Shown: positions 29,596 to 40,840 of the stretch, piece by piece
Layout: each line of letters starts with the position of its first letter
Position numbering within the stretch: the stretch's first letter is position 1
Assembly (NCBI RefSeq): GCF_002101815.1
Contig: NZ_LQPM01000006.1
Coordinates: forward strand, 186,001-250,000
Direction: 5' to 3'
Length of the DNA: 64,000 nt
Source of the DNA: Mycobacterium paraense
Lineage (GTDB): Bacteria; Actinomycetota; Actinomycetes; Mycobacteriales; Mycobacteriaceae
The notes under the pieces: model-generated
Told to the model about the DNA's origin: nothing
What the model saw: the letters and a program-made list of their open reading frames with translations, nothing else
The model's database searches: none
Program-made: the position numbers and the translations under genes

Positions 29596-30680
29596 CCGAC
29601 CTGGTTGGCGCGGACCTCGGGGTCACCCCGAGGCTGACCAAGAACGACGGGGTCCCGACGGTGTCCACGGAGGACCCGCCGCAGAAGGCCAAGGACTTCA
29701 CCAGCGACCAGGAGGTGCGTTGGTGCCCGGGCTGCGGTGACTACGTCATCCTCAACACCATCCGCCAATTCCTGCCCGAGCTGGGGCTGCGCCGCGAGAA
29801 CATCGTCTTCATCAGCGGCATCGGCTGCTCGAGCCGGTTCCCGTATTACCTCGAGACCTACGGCTTCCATTCCATCCACGGCCGCGCGCCGGCCATCGCC
29901 ACCGGCCTCGCGCTGGCCCGCGAGGACCTTTCGGTGTGGGTGGTGACCGGCGACGGTGACGCGCTGTCGATCGGGGGCAACCACCTGATCCACGCGCTGC
30001 GCCGCAACGTCAACATCACCATCCTGCTGTTCAACAACCGGATCTACGGCCTGACCAAGGGCCAGTACTCGCCGACGTCGGAGGTCGGCAAGATCACCAA
30101 GTCGACGCCGATGGGTTCGCTCGACCAGCCGTTCAACCCGGTATCGCTGGCGCTGGGCGCCGAGGCCACCTTCGTCGGTCGCGCGCTGGACTCCGACCGC
30201 GCCGGGCTGACCGAGGTGCTCCGCGCCGCCGCCGAACACCGCGGCGCCGCCGTCGTCGAAATCCTGCAGGACTGCCCGATCTTCAACGACGGCTCCTTCG
30301 ACGCGCTGCGCAAGGAGGGCGCCGAGGAGCGGGTGATCAACGTCCGCCACGGCGAGCCAATTGTGTTCGGCGCCAACGGCGAATACTGCGTGGTGAAGTC
30401 CGGCTTCAGCCTCGAGGTGGCCAAGACCGCCGACGTGAGCGTCGACGAGATCGTCGTGCACGACGCGCACGCCGACGACTCGGCCTACGCGTTCGCGCTG
30501 TCGAGGCTGTCGGACCAAAACCTCGACCACACCGTGCTGGGCATCTTCCGCAACATCAGCCGGCCCACCTACGACGACGCGGCCCGCTCCCAGGTCCGCA
30601 CCGCGCAGGCATCGAAGCCGTTCGACTCCACCGCCCTGCAGTCGCTGCTGACCGGGCGCGACACCTGGACCGTCGACTGA
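29592..30680 (+). CDS. korB: 2-oxoglutarate:ferredoxin oxidoreductase subunit beta
   Basis: Thiamine-diphosphate-binding beta subunit of 362 residues. [12 protein letters not shown] (about 44-55) supplies the cluster/TPP-site cysteines and [20 protein letters not shown] (about 118-137) is the TPP-Mg motif, followed by [16 protein letters not shown]. Binds TPP and a [4Fe-4S] cluster in this family. The ATG at 29592 overlaps the korA stop, so subunits are made in coupled fashion. It corresponds to Rv2454c. A GTG start for mobA follows after 1 nt. Confidence 0.95.
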   Translation: MTDLVGADLGVTPRLTKNDGVPTVSTEDPPQKAKDFTSDQEVRWCPGCGDYVILNTIRQFLPELGLRRENIVFISGIGCSSRFPYYLETYGFHSIHGRAPAIATGLALAREDLSVWVVTGDGDALSIGGNHLIHALRRNVNITILLFNNRIYGLTKGQYSPTSEVGKITKSTPMGSLDQPFNPVSLALGAEATFVGRALDSDRAGLTEVLRAAAEHRGAAVVEILQDCPIFNDGSFDALRKEGAEERVINVRHGEPIVFGANGEYCVVKSGFSLEVAKTADVSVDEIVVHDAHADDSAYAFALSRLSDQNLDHTVLGIFRNISRPTYDDAARSQVRTAQASKPFDSTALQSLLTGRDTWTVD

Positions 30681-30681
30681 C

Positions 30682-31287
30682 GTGGCCGAGCAGATGCCCG
30701 ACGCAGTGTCACTGGCCGGGGTAATAGTCGCTGGGGGAGAGTCGCGGCGCATGGGCCGCGACAAGGCCACCTTGCCGGGCCCCGGGGGAGCCGCCACGAT
30801 GGCCGAGTATGTCGTCGGCATCGTGGCGCAGCGCTGCGAACCGGTGTTCGTGATGGCCGCCCCGGGACAACCGTTGCCTGCGCTGCAGGCCCGCATCATC
30901 CGCGACGACGTGCGCGGGCTGGGACCGCTGCCGGCGACCGGGCGGGGACTGCGCGCGGCCGCGGAGGCGGGCGCGCGGTACGCGTTCGTCTGCGCCGTCG
31001 ACATGCCGCTGCTGAACGCCGACGTGATCGACGATCTCGTCCGCCTCGCCACCGAGACCGACGCCGAGGTGGTGTTGCCGTGGGACGGTCGCAGCCACTA
31101 CCTGGCGGCGGTGTACCGCACCGATCTGGCCGATCGGATCGAGGCGCTGGTCGCCGCAGGCGAGCGCAAGATGAGCGCCCTGATCGACGCCTCCGACGCC
31201 CAGCAAATCGTGCTGCCGGATTCGCGCCCGCTGACCAACGTCAACACGGACGCCGAACTGCGCGCGGTGGTGCGGACCGGCGCCTGA
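30682..31287 (+). CDS. mobA: Molybdenum cofactor guanylyltransferase
   Basis: Adds GMP to molybdopterin to make the MGD cofactor; 201 residues, the same length as M. tuberculosis MobA (Rv2453c). The nucleotide-binding N-terminus is [21 protein letters not shown] and the metal-binding Asp lies in [10 protein letters not shown]. The usual GPLxGLLAGL loop reads [13 protein letters not shown] here, a modest deviation. It starts at GTG 30682, 1 nt after the korB stop, so it is part of the korAB operon, although its substrate pathway is separate. Confidence 0.88.
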   Translation: MAEQMPDAVSLAGVIVAGGESRRMGRDKATLPGPGGAATMAEYVVGIVAQRCEPVFVMAAPGQPLPALQARIIRDDVRGLGPLPATGRGLRAAAEAGARYAFVCAVDMPLLNADVIDDLVRLATETDAEVVLPWDGRSHYLAAVYRTDLADRIEALVAAGERKMSALIDASDAQQIVLPDSRPLTNVNTDAELRAVVRTGA

Positions 31288-32693
<1,406 letters not shown>

Positions 32694-32720
32694 TCCCCGT
32701 AGACGCACCTCTTGAGGGGT

Positions 32721-32754
32721 AAGTAATGCCGGGCCTTGCGGCCCGGCATTACTT
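32721..32754 (+). terminator. Strong hairpin terminator after rpfE
   Basis: Perfect 15-bp stem AAGTAATGCCGGGCC / GGCCCGGCATTACTT with TTGC loop, 27 nt after the rpfE stop. No T-run follows, as in many mycobacterial terminators. Confidence 0.8.
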
Positions 32755-32768
32755 GTCTCGGGGTCGGG

Positions 32769-32774
32769 TAGCGT
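32769..32774 (+). promoter_or_regulatory. Leaderless -10 box of the Rv2449c homologue
   Basis: TAGCGT followed by 7 nt and then the ATG at 32782; no ribosome site is present. Fits the mycobacterial leaderless pattern. Confidence 0.45.
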
Positions 32775-32781
32775 CGGGCCG

Positions 32782-34038
32782 ATGACCGCAACGCCTCGCG
32801 AGTTCGACATCGTGTTGTACGGGGCGACCGGCTTCGTCGGGAAGCTGACCGCCGAATACCTGGCCCGCGCCGGATCGGGCGCGCGGATCGCGCTGGCGGG
32901 CCGGTCGCCGGACCGGCTGCGGGCCGTTCGCGACACCCTGGGCGACGCCGCGCAAGACTGGCCGGTCCTGGTGGCCGACGCGGCGAAGCCGTCGACGCTG
33001 GACGAGATGGCCGCCCGGACCCGCGTCGTCGTCACCACGGTCGGGCCCTACAGCCGCTACGGACTGCCGCTGGTCGCCGCGTGCGCGGCCGCGGGCACCG
33101 ACTACGCCGACCTGACCGGGGAGGCGACGTTCGTTCGCGAGAGCATCGACCTCCATCACAAGCAGGCCGCCGACACCGGCGCCCGCATCGTGCACTCGTG
33201 CGGGTTCGATTCGGTCCCGTCGGACCTGAGCGTGTACGCGTTGTACCGCGCGGCGCAGCGGGACGGCGCCGGCGAGCTCGGGGACACGCACCTGGTGGTG
33301 CGCTCCCTGGCGGGTGGGCTCTCCGGCGGCACCATCGCGTCGGGCGTGGAGATCATGGACGCCGCATCGCGCCACCCCGAGGTGCGCCGCGAGCTCCTCG
33401 ACCCCTACACGTTGAGCACCGACCGCGGCGCGGAGCCCGAACTGGGCCGCCAGCCCGACCTGCCCTGGCGCCGCGGGCGCCAGATCGCGCCCGAACTGTC
33501 CGGCATGTGGACCGCCGGATTCCTGATGGCGCCCTACAACACCCGCATCGTGCGGCGCAGCAACGCGCTGCTGGACTGGGCGTACGGCCGGCGGTTCCGG
33601 TACGACGAGAACATGAGCGTCGGATCGTCGGCCCTCGCGCCGGTGGCGTCGGCCGTGATGAGCGGGGTCGGCAATGCGATGTTCGGGCTGGGCAGCCGCT
33701 ACTTCCGGCTCCTGCCGCGCCGCCTGGTCGAGCGGGTCCTTCCCAAGCCGGGCACCGGTCCCAGCGAGGCGGCCCGCGAGCGCGGCCACTACCGCATCGA
33801 GACCTACACCACAACGACCACCGGCGCCCGCTACGTGGCGCGCATGGCGCAGCAGGGTGACCCCGGTTACAAGGCGACGGCGGTGCTGCTGGGGGAGTGC
33901 GGCCTGGCCCTCGCGCTGGACCGGGACAAACTGTCCGACCTGCTCGGCGTGCTGACGCCCGCGACGGCGATGGGCGACGCGTTGCTGGCGCGATTCCCCG
34001 CCGCCGGCGTGTCGTTGGAAACCGAACGACTGCACTGA
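32782..34038 (+). CDS. Saccharopine-dehydrogenase-like / trans-acting enoyl reductase family protein
   Basis: Rossmann-fold oxidoreductase of 418 residues (Rv2449c homologue). The N-terminal nucleotide-binding motif is IVLYGATGFVGKLTAEYL (about 10-27), followed by ALAGRSPDRL and VVTTVGPYSRYGLPLVAACA, typical of the family that includes saccharopine dehydrogenase and the enoyl reductase acting with lipid synthases such as Rv2953. No membrane segments. Being an isolated gene with no polyketide synthase nearby, its substrate is unknown. It is set off by the rpfE hairpin upstream. Confidence 0.82.
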   Translation: MTATPREFDIVLYGATGFVGKLTAEYLARAGSGARIALAGRSPDRLRAVRDTLGDAAQDWPVLVADAAKPSTLDEMAARTRVVVTTVGPYSRYGLPLVAACAAAGTDYADLTGEATFVRESIDLHHKQAADTGARIVHSCGFDSVPSDLSVYALYRAAQRDGAGELGDTHLVVRSLAGGLSGGTIASGVEIMDAASRHPEVRRELLDPYTLSTDRGAEPELGRQPDLPWRRGRQIAPELSGMWTAGFLMAPYNTRIVRRSNALLDWAYGRRFRYDENMSVGSSALAPVASAVMSGVGNAMFGLGSRYFRLLPRRLVERVLPKPGTGPSEAARERGHYRIETYTTTTTGARYVARMAQQGDPGYKATAVLLGECGLALALDRDKLSDLLGVLTPATAMGDALLARFPAAGVSLETERLH

Positions 34039-34153
34039 CGCGGGGGACGTCGGGCCCCAAATCCGCCTTGCCCGAAGGGTGTTGGCCGAGACCGGATCGG
34101 ACTACTGTCGTAATCGACTTGGCTTTACATCCTTTTGATGAAGGTGGACACCG

Positions 34154-34729
34154 ATGGCCGGTCTCGATGATCTGTATACGCAAATTCCCACTTCTGAAAT
34201 CGCGAGCAGACTGGGCGCCGACGAAGGCGAAGTCGACAACGCTGTGCACACGCTGGTGCCGGCCCTGCTTGGCGGACTGCAGCAGAACTCTCAAGATCCC
34301 GAGCACGCGAGCAGGATCGAGTCCATGGCGACCGGCCAGGCCGCCCGCGGCCTGCTCGACACCGGTGGCGGCGAAGACAGCGGGCACCAGGCGGTAGCTG
34401 CGCTCTTCGGCGGTGCCGACGCCGACCACGTCGCTTCGGCGCTTGCCGAGAGCGGGGGCGGCAACCGTGAGCTGCTCAGGCAGTTGCTGCCGGTCGTGCT
34501 GCCAATCGTGCTGGCATACATCGGAAAACAGCTGGGCTCCGGCGGCGAGAGTGGTGCGGCGCAGAAAAAGGAGTCGGCCTCCGGTGGCGGCCTCGGTGAG
34601 GTGCTGGGCAGCATCCTCGGGAGCGGCTCCGGCGACAAATCCCTCGGCGGCATCCTCGGCAACGTGTTGAGCGGCAAGGGGGGCGCCCTCGGAGATCTCC
34701 TCGGTGGCCTGCTCGGCGGCAAGAGGTAG
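34154..34729 (+). CDS. DUF937 family protein
   Basis: A 191-residue protein. The N-terminal DUF937 region (about 1-125) is helical: LYTQIPTSEIASRLGADEGEVDNAVHTLVPALLGG, with repeated AALFGGADADHVASAL-type helices. A Gly/Ser/Leu-rich C-terminal tail contains LGEVLGSILG, LGGILGNVL and LGDLLGGLLGGK near-repeats. No signal peptide; one hydrophobic stretch VVLPIVLAYIGKQLG. Function unknown. ATG 34154 has GAAGGTGG upstream. TACTGT about 50 nt upstream may be its -10. Not present at this position in M. tuberculosis as I recall. Confidence 0.75.
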   Translation: MAGLDDLYTQIPTSEIASRLGADEGEVDNAVHTLVPALLGGLQQNSQDPEHASRIESMATGQAARGLLDTGGGEDSGHQAVAALFGGADADHVASALAESGGGNRELLRQLLPVVLPIVLAYIGKQLGSGGESGAAQKKESASGGGLGEVLGSILGSGSGDKSLGGILGNVLSGKGGALGDLLGGLLGGKR

Positions 34730-34833
34730 CGCCGCGGCCTTTCGGGTCGACCCGGATTGTTCACGGCCAGTTCGCCGATGCTTCCGATCCCGTCGAATTC
34801 GGGGCTGCCTACGGCGAACCAAGATGAGTAGGT

Positions 34834-34850
34834 TTGTCCTTATCGGACAA
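34834..34850. promoter_or_regulatory. Inverted repeat upstream of the lectin gene
   Basis: TTGTCC (34834-34839) and GGACAA (34845-34850) with a 5-nt TTATC centre, 55 nt before the start of the lectin/LysM gene. Could be an operator or a leader hairpin. Confidence 0.35.
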
Positions 34851-34905
34851 GGGAAATAACGTCCGACCCCCATCGGCCGGACGGCGACGACGAGAGGGGA
34901 ATGCA

Positions 34906-35511
34906 GTGTCGGACACACTCACCGCAGGACAGAAGCTGGTGCGGGGCGAGGCGCTCACCTCGCATAACGGCGCCTACACCCTCACGCTGCAGGACGACGG
35001 CAACCTGGTGCTGGCCGCGCGCGGCCAGACGCTCTGGGCCACGGGGACCGACGGCCAGGATGTGGTGCGGGCGGAGGTGCAACCGGACGGCAATTTCGTT
35101 GTGTACACGGCGGACAAGCCGGTGTGGCACACCGACACCCAGGGCAAGAAGGATGTCAAGCTCGTCCTCCAGGACGACCGCAACCTGGTGCTCTACGCCG
35201 CCGACGGGGCGGCCTGGTCGACCAAGACCGAGACCGACGCGCCGCCCCCGGAGCCCGCCGCCGAGGAGGCCGAACCGCAAGCCGCTTCGGAAGACGTCGC
35301 GGAACCGGCCGCGGAGGAAGTGCCCGAGGCCGCCCCGGAGCCGGCGCCGGAACCCGCCGTCCGGACCTACACCGTGGAGCCGGGCGACACCCTGTGGGCC
35401 ATCGCGGAGCGCTTCTACGGCGACGGAAGCAAATTCCAGGCGATCGCCGACGCCAGCGGCATCCCCAACCCGGACTCGATTCAGCCCGGCCAAGTGCTGA
35501 CCATTCCCTGA
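34906..35511 (+). CDS. Bulb-type lectin domain protein with C-terminal LysM
   Basis: A 201-residue two-domain protein. Residues 1-110 are a bulb-type (mannose-binding) lectin beta-prism with three QxDxNxVxY-type sites: LQDDGNLVLAA, VQPDGNFVVYT and LQDDRNLVLYA. A Glu/Pro/Ala-rich linker (about 110-153) leads to a LysM peptidoglycan-binding domain (about 154-201: RTYTVEPGDTLWAIAERFYG...IQPGQVLTIP). GTG 34906 has GAGGGGA 5 nt upstream. No signal peptide is seen from this start, although both domains bind extracellular sugars. Similar to the LysM lectin of M. smegmatis and absent from M. tuberculosis at this locus, as I recall. Confidence 0.85.
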   Translation: MSDTLTAGQKLVRGEALTSHNGAYTLTLQDDGNLVLAARGQTLWATGTDGQDVVRAEVQPDGNFVVYTADKPVWHTDTQGKKDVKLVLQDDRNLVLYAADGAAWSTKTETDAPPPEPAAEEAEPQAASEDVAEPAAEEVPEAAPEPAPEPAVRTYTVEPGDTLWAIAERFYGDGSKFQAIADASGIPNPDSIQPGQVLTIP

Positions 35512-35528
35512 TCATCGAGACGGTGGTA

Positions 35529-35564
35529 GCGGTCGAATCCGTGTGACCAGGCGGATTCGGCCGC
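35529..35564 (+). terminator. Hairpin terminator between the lectin gene and valS
   Basis: A 13-bp stem GCGGTCGAATCCG / CGGATTCGGCCGC (one T-G pair) with a 10-nt loop, 17 nt after the lectin stop and before the valS promoter. No long T tail. Confidence 0.65.
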
Positions 35565-35589
35565 TTACACGCGGGCAAACGAGTCTCCC

Positions 35590-35595
35590 TAGAAT
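35590..35595 (+). promoter_or_regulatory. Leaderless -10 box of valS
   Basis: TAGAAT followed by 6 nt (TGACCG) and the GTG start at 35602, with no ribosome site. A near-ideal mycobacterial leaderless promoter. No T-box leader fits in the space. Confidence 0.6.
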
Positions 35596-35601
35596 TGACC
35601 G

Positions 35602-38250
35602 GTGACCGCCAGCCCCTCAGCCGCCGCCGACCTGCCCAAGTCGTGGGAACCGGCCGCGATGGAGGGCGCGATCTACCAGAAGTGGCTAGATGCGGGCTAC
35701 TTCAAGGCGGACGCGAGCAGCTCGAAGCCCGCCTACTCGATCGTGCTGCCGCCGCCGAACGTCACCGGCAGCCTGCACATGGGCCACGCGCTGGAACACA
35801 CGATGATGGACGCCCTGACCCGCCGCAAGCGCATGCAGGGCTACGAGGTGCTGTGGCAGCCGGGGATGGACCACGCCGGCATCGCGACGCAGAGCGTGGT
35901 GGAAAAGCAGCTCGCCGTCGACGGCAAGACCAAGGAGGACTTCGGCCGGGAATTGTTCGTCGACAAGGTGTGGGACTGGAAGCGTGAGTCCGGCGGCGCC
36001 ATCGGCGGGCAGATGCGCCGGCTCGGCGACGGCGTGGACTGGAGCCGCGACCGCTTCACCATGGACGAGGGCCTGTCGCGCGCGGTGCGCACCATCTTCA
36101 AGCGGCTCTACGACGCCGGGCTGATCTACCGGGCCGAGCGCCTGGTCAACTGGTCGCCGGTGCTCGAAACCGCGCTCTCCGACATCGAGGTCAACTACGA
36201 GGAGGTCGAGGGCGAGCTGGTGTCCTTCCGGTACGGCTCACTCGACGACGCGCAACCCCACATCGTGGTCGCCACCACGCGGGTCGAGACGATGCTCGGC
36301 GACACCGCGATCGCGGTGCACCCCGACGACGAGCGCTACCGCGACCTGGTCGGCACCACCCTGCCGCACCCCTTTCTGGACCGCGAACTCGTCATCGTCG
36401 CCGACGAGCACGTCGACCCCGAATTCGGCACGGGCGCAGTCAAAGTCACGCCCGCGCACGACCCCAACGACTTCGAGATCGGGCTGCGCCACGAGCTGCC
36501 GATGATCTCGATCATGGACACCAAGGGCCGAATCGCCGGCACCGGAACGCAATTCGACGGCATGGACCGCTTCGCGGCCCGGGTCGCCGTGCGGGAGGCA
36601 CTGGCGGCGCAGGGCCGGGTCGTCGCGGAAAAGCGACCCTACCTGCACAGCGTCGGGCACTCCGAGCGCAGCGGCGAACCGATCGAGCCGCGGCTGTCGC
36701 TGCAGTGGTGGGTCCGGGTGGAATCGCTGGCCAAGGCCGCCGGCGACGCGGTTCGCAACGGGGACACCGTGATTCATCCCGCCAGCATGGAACCGCGCTG
36801 GTTCGCCTGGGTCGACGACATGCACGATTGGTGCATCTCTCGCCAGCTGTGGTGGGGCCACCGCATCCCGATCTGGTACGGGCCGGGCGGCGAACAGGTG
36901 TGCGTCGGGCCCGACGAGACGCCGCCCGAGGGCTGGGAGCAGGACCACGACGTGCTGGACACCTGGTTCTCCTCGGGGCTGTGGCCGTTCTCCACGCTGG
37001 GCTGGCCGGAGCAGACGCCGGAGCTGGAAAAGTTCTATCCGACAAGCGTTTTGGTCACCGGCTACGACATCCTGTTCTTCTGGGTGGCCCGGATGATGAT
37101 GTTCGGCACCTTCGTCGGCGGTGACGACGCCATCACCCTCGACGGGCGGCGCGGCCCGCAGGTGCCGTTCACCGACGTCTTCCTGCACGGTCTGATCCGC
37201 GACGAGTTCGGCCGCAAGATGAGCAAGTCCAAGGGCAACGTGATCGACCCGCTGGACTGGATGGATACCTTCGGCGCGGACGCCCTGCGGTTCACCCTGG
37301 CCCGCGGCGCCAGTCCCGGCAGCGACCTGTCCGTCGGTGAGGACGCCGTCCGGGCCTCACGCAACTTCGGCACCAAGCTGTTCAACGCCACCCGGTACGC
37401 GCTGCTGAACGGCGCGGCCCTGGCGCCCCTGCCCGCCCAGACCGCGCTCACCGACGCCGACCGATGGATCCTCGGGCGGTTGGAAGAGGTTCGCGCCGAA
37501 GTTGATTCGGCCTTCGACGGCTACGAGTTCAGCCGGGCCTGCGAATCGCTCTACCACTTCGCGTGGGACGAATTCTGCGACTGGTACGTCGAACTGGCCA
37601 AGACCCAGCTCGCCGACGGGCTCGCGCATACCACCGCCGTGCTGGCGGCGGTGCTCGACACCTTGCTGCGCCTGCTGCATCCGGTCATCCCGTTCCTCAC
37701 CGAGGCGCTGTGGCAGGCCCTGACCGGCCAGGAGTCGCTGGTGATCGCCGAATGGCCGCAATCGTCCGGCATCTCGCTGGATCCGGTTGCCGCGCAACGG
37801 ATCAGCGACATGCAGCGGCTCGTCACCGAGGTCCGCCGGTTTCGCAGCGAACAGGGCTTGGCGGACCGGCAGAAGGTGCCGGCCCGCCTGGGCGACGTCG
37901 AGGGCGCGGGCCTGGGCGGCCAGGTCAGCGCGGTGACGTCGCTGGCGTGGCTCACCGAGCCGGGTCCGGATTTTCGGCCGTCGGCGTCGGTGGAGGTGCG
38001 CCTCAGCGGTGGCACCGTCGTCGTCGAGCTGGACACGTCGGGCACCATCGACGTCGCCGCCGAGCGCCGCCGCCTGGAAAAGGACCTGGCCGCGGCGCAC
38101 AAGGAGCTGGCGTCGACGGCGGCCAAGCTGAACAACGCCGACTTCCTCGCCAAGGCGCCGGAACAGGTGGTCGCCAAGATCCGTGACCGCCAGCGCGTGG
38201 CCCAGGAGGAAACCGACCGGATCAACGCCAGGCTGGCCGCGCTGCAATGA
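35602..38250 (+). CDS. valS: Valyl-tRNA synthetase
   Basis: Class I aminoacyl-tRNA synthetase of 882 residues that charges tRNA-Val. The HIGH motif appears as [11 protein letters not shown] (about 55) and KMSKS as [10 protein letters not shown] (about 535). A CP1 editing domain (about 190-340) lies between, and a C-terminal coiled coil rich in Arg/Lys/Glu ([22 protein letters not shown]) is typical of ValS. It corresponds to Rv2448c. GTG 35602 is fixed by the leaderless promoter. Its stop overlaps the folC ATG (ATGA). Confidence 0.97.
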   Translation: MTASPSAAADLPKSWEPAAMEGAIYQKWLDAGYFKADASSSKPAYSIVLPPPNVTGSLHMGHALEHTMMDALTRRKRMQGYEVLWQPGMDHAGIATQSVVEKQLAVDGKTKEDFGRELFVDKVWDWKRESGGAIGGQMRRLGDGVDWSRDRFTMDEGLSRAVRTIFKRLYDAGLIYRAERLVNWSPVLETALSDIEVNYEEVEGELVSFRYGSLDDAQPHIVVATTRVETMLGDTAIAVHPDDERYRDLVGTTLPHPFLDRELVIVADEHVDPEFGTGAVKVTPAHDPNDFEIGLRHELPMISIMDTKGRIAGTGTQFDGMDRFAARVAVREALAAQGRVVAEKRPYLHSVGHSERSGEPIEPRLSLQWWVRVESLAKAAGDAVRNGDTVIHPASMEPRWFAWVDDMHDWCISRQLWWGHRIPIWYGPGGEQVCVGPDETPPEGWEQDHDVLDTWFSSGLWPFSTLGWPEQTPELEKFYPTSVLVTGYDILFFWVARMMMFGTFVGGDDAITLDGRRGPQVPFTDVFLHGLIRDEFGRKMSKSKGNVIDPLDWMDTFGADALRFTLARGASPGSDLSVGEDAVRASRNFGTKLFNATRYALLNGAALAPLPAQTALTDADRWILGRLEEVRAEVDSAFDGYEFSRACESLYHFAWDEFCDWYVELAKTQLADGLAHTTAVLAAVLDTLLRLLHPVIPFLTEALWQALTGQESLVIAEWPQSSGISLDPVAAQRISDMQRLVTEVRRFRSEQGLADRQKVPARLGDVEGAGLGGQVSAVTSLAWLTEPGPDFRPSASVEVRLSGGTVVVELDTSGTIDVAAERRRLEKDLAAAHKELASTAAKLNNADFLAKAPEQVVAKIRDRQRVAQEETDRINARLAALQ

Positions 38251-39698
38251 CTTTCGAGCCGCCCGAGTGGGGACCGGGCACCAGCGCGGCCCCCACACCG
38301 GATGAGATCGCGTCCCTGCTGCAGGTCGAGCACCTGCTCGACCAGCGCTGGCCGGAAACCAAGATCGAGCCGAGCCTGACCCGGATCAGTGCCCTGATGG
38401 ACCTGCTGGGGTCGCCGCAGCTGGGCTATCCGTCGATCCACATCGCGGGCACCAACGGCAAGACGTCGGTGGCGCGCATGGTCGACGCGCTGGTGACCGC
38501 GCTGCACCGGCGCACCGGCCGCACCACCAGCCCGCACCTGCAATCGGCCGTCGAACGCATCGCGATCGACGGCGTGCCGATCAGCCCGGCCCAATACGTG
38601 GCGACCTACCGGGAGATCGAGCCGTTCGTGCAGATGGTGGACGCGCAGTCGCAGGCCGGTGGTGGGCCCGCCATGAGCAAATTCGAGGTGCTCACGGCGA
38701 TGGCCTTCGCCGCGTTCGCCGACGCGCCCGTCGACGTCGCGGTGGTCGAGGTCGGCATGGGCGGGCGCTGGGACGCCACCAACGTGGTCAACGCGCCGGT
38801 AGCGGTGATCACCCCGATCGGCATCGACCACGTCGACTACCTCGGCGACGACATCGCCGGGATCGCCGGTGAGAAGGCCGGGATCATCACTCGGGCCTCC
38901 GAGGCGGCCGACGGCGCGCCCGACACCGTCGCCGTCATCGCGCGCCAGGTGCCCGAGGCGATGGAGGTGCTGCTGGCCCAGGCCGTCCGCGCCGACGCCG
39001 CGGTCGCCCGCGAGGATTCGGAGTTCGCGGTCCTGGGCCGCCAGGTCGCCATCGGCGGCCAGGTGCTGCAGCTGCAGGGCCTAGGCGGGGTGTACTCCGA
39101 CGTCTACCTGCCGCTGCACGGCGAACACCAGGCGCACAACGCGGCGGTGGCGCTGGCCGCGGTCGAGGCGTTTTTCGGCGCCGGCGCCCAGCGCCAGCTC
39201 GACGTCGACGCCGTCCGGGCCGGGTTCGCCGCCGTCACCAGCCCGGGCAGGCTGGAGCGCATGCGCAGCGCCCCCACGGTGTTCATCGACGCCGCCCACA
39301 ATCCCGCCGGTGCGGCCGCGCTGGCGCAGACGCTCGCCGGCGAGTTCGACTTCCGGTTCCTGGTCGGGGTGATCAGCGTGATGGCCGACAAGGACGTGGA
39401 CGGCATCCTCGCGGCGCTGGAGCCGGCGTTCGACTCCGTCGTCGTGACGCACAACGGTTCGCCGCGGGCGCTGGACGTCGAGTCGCTTGCGCTGGCCGCC
39501 GGCGAACGGTTCGGGCCCGACCGCGTCACCACCGCCGAGAACCTGCGCGACGCCATCGACGTCGCGACCGCCCTGGTCGATGACGCGGCGACGGAAAGCG
39601 ATGCGGCAGAGTCGTTTTCGGGCACGGGGATCGTCGTCACCGGCTCCGTCGTCACCGCCGGGGCCGCCCGCAGCCTGTTCGGTCGTGATCCGCAATGA
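38247..39698 (+). CDS. folC: Folylpolyglutamate / dihydrofolate synthase
   Basis: Mur-ligase family enzyme of 483 residues that adds glutamate to (dihydro)folate. The P-loop is [18 protein letters not shown] (about 66-83), the folate loop [13 protein letters not shown] and [15 protein letters not shown] with the Mg-binding residues; GEKAGII follows. C-terminal [12 protein letters not shown] is the second family signature. It corresponds to Rv2447c (487 aa). It begins 4 nt inside valS and ends 4 nt inside the next gene, so three genes are translated in a coupled chain. Confidence 0.95.
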   Translation: MTFEPPEWGPGTSAAPTPDEIASLLQVEHLLDQRWPETKIEPSLTRISALMDLLGSPQLGYPSIHIAGTNGKTSVARMVDALVTALHRRTGRTTSPHLQSAVERIAIDGVPISPAQYVATYREIEPFVQMVDAQSQAGGGPAMSKFEVLTAMAFAAFADAPVDVAVVEVGMGGRWDATNVVNAPVAVITPIGIDHVDYLGDDIAGIAGEKAGIITRASEAADGAPDTVAVIARQVPEAMEVLLAQAVRADAAVAREDSEFAVLGRQVAIGGQVLQLQGLGGVYSDVYLPLHGEHQAHNAAVALAAVEAFFGAGAQRQLDVDAVRAGFAAVTSPGRLERMRSAPTVFIDAAHNPAGAAALAQTLAGEFDFRFLVGVISVMADKDVDGILAALEPAFDSVVVTHNGSPRALDVESLALAAGERFGPDRVTTAENLRDAIDVATALVDDAATESDAAESFSGTGIVVTGSVVTAGAARSLFGRDPQ

Positions 39699-40054
39699 GC
39701 GACAACAACACGGCCCCGCCCGCCGACCCGTGGAAGAGCTTCGGCGCCGTGATGGCCGCGACGCTCATCCTCGAGGCGATCGTGGTGCTGCTGGCGATAC
39801 CGGTGGTGGGCGCGGTCGGCGGCGGCCTGACCGGCGCGTCGCTGGCCTATCTGATCGGCCTGGCGGTGGCGCTGGTCGTGCTGGCGGGGCTGCAGCGCCG
39901 GCCCTGGGCGATCTGGGCGAACTTGGGCATCCAGGTGGTGCTGCTGGCCGGCTTCGCCGTGTACCCGGGGGTGGGATTCATCGGGGTGCTGTTCACCGGG
40001 TTGTGGGGGCTGATCGCCTACTTCCGCGCCGAGGTGCGGCGCCGGCAGGAGTAG
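39695..40054 (+). CDS. DUF4233 membrane protein (Rv2446c homologue)
   Basis: Small integral membrane protein of 119 residues with about four helices: [55 protein letters not shown] and [15 protein letters not shown]. It ends in a basic tail [10 protein letters not shown] facing the cytosol. It belongs to an actinobacterial family usually found directly after folC, as here, with ATGA overlap. Function unknown; the constant pairing with folC is the main clue. Confidence 0.85.
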   Translation: MSDNNTAPPADPWKSFGAVMAATLILEAIVVLLAIPVVGAVGGGLTGASLAYLIGLAVALVVLAGLQRRPWAIWANLGIQVVLLAGFAVYPGVGFIGVLFTGLWGLIAYFRAEVRRRQE

Positions 40055-40076
40055 GGCCAATCGGCAAAGGGTTCTG

Positions 40077-40082
40077 TACGCT
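40077..40082 (+). promoter_or_regulatory. Leaderless -10 box of ndkA
   Basis: TACGCT followed by 7 nt and the GTG at 40090; no good ribosome site. Suggests ndkA has its own promoter inside the folC-rne interval. Confidence 0.45.
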
Positions 40083-40089
40083 GTCCGCC

Positions 40090-40500
40090 GTGACCGAACG
40101 GACCCTGGTACTGATCAAGCCTGACGCCGTCGAGCGGCACCTGATAGGCGAGATCATCAGCCGCATCGAGCGAAAAGGCCTCACCATCGCGGCGCTGGAG
40201 CTCCGGCACGTCAGCGAAGAGCTGGCCGGGCAGCACTACGCCGAACACGAGGGCAAGCCGTTCTTCGGGTCGTTGCTGGAGTTCATCACCTCGGGGCCGG
40301 TGGTGGCCGCGGTCGTCGAGGGACCGCGCGCGATCGCCGCGTTTCGGCAGGTCGCGGGCGGTACCGACCCGGTCGAGAAGGCCACGCCGGGCACCATCCG
40401 GGGCGACTTCGGGCTGGAAACGCAGTTCAACCTGGTGCACGGGTCCGACTCGGACGATTCGGCGAAGCGCGAGATCGCCCTCTGGTTTCCCGGGATTTAG
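40090..40500 (+). CDS. ndkA: Nucleoside diphosphate kinase
   Basis: Balances nucleoside triphosphate pools by phosphate transfer through a histidine; 136 residues, the standard length. It starts GTG 40090 ([21 protein letters not shown]), contains the ATP-site KPDAV and the phosphorylated His near residue 117 in [12 protein letters not shown]. It corresponds to Rv2445c. Starts 35 nt after the DUF4233 gene; the leaderless-type promoter suggests separate expression. Confidence 0.97.
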   Translation: MTERTLVLIKPDAVERHLIGEIISRIERKGLTIAALELRHVSEELAGQHYAEHEGKPFFGSLLEFITSGPVVAAVVEGPRAIAAFRQVAGGTDPVEKATPGTIRGDFGLETQFNLVHGSDSDDSAKREIALWFPGI

Positions 40501-40840
40501 CGCTGGCCGGATAGGGGCCGCACCGGGCCCCGACGGCGTTTGCTGACGCGTGAATCTCGGGTGTGGCGGGGCACGCCGGGTGATGTGGGATACTGACAGC
40601 GGGTGAACGTCGCCGGACCGGCTTCGGACACCCGAATGAAGACTTAGACAAGCGCGACCATCGCCACAGCCGCGATATTGCGCCGCATGTCAGGCCGACA
40701 TTCAGCACGGCGCCGAGCGAGTTCTACTTGAGCCGCTCGGGGCAAGACCATCACAAGCCTGGGAGAAGCGACCCGGGCCCATAGTGAAGCCCTCGCGTGG
40801 CCGCGTCGAAGCGACGCGCCCGGGGGCTTAAGGAGAATAC
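40501..40840 (+). other. Upstream region and long leader of rne
   Basis: 340 nt without a gene. A GATACT box preceded by TGTGG (40589-40594) is the best -10 candidate; it would start transcription near 40601, giving a leader of about 240 nt. Long rne leaders occur in mycobacteria and other bacteria, where RNase E controls its own mRNA. No other coding signal was seen. Confidence 0.5.
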
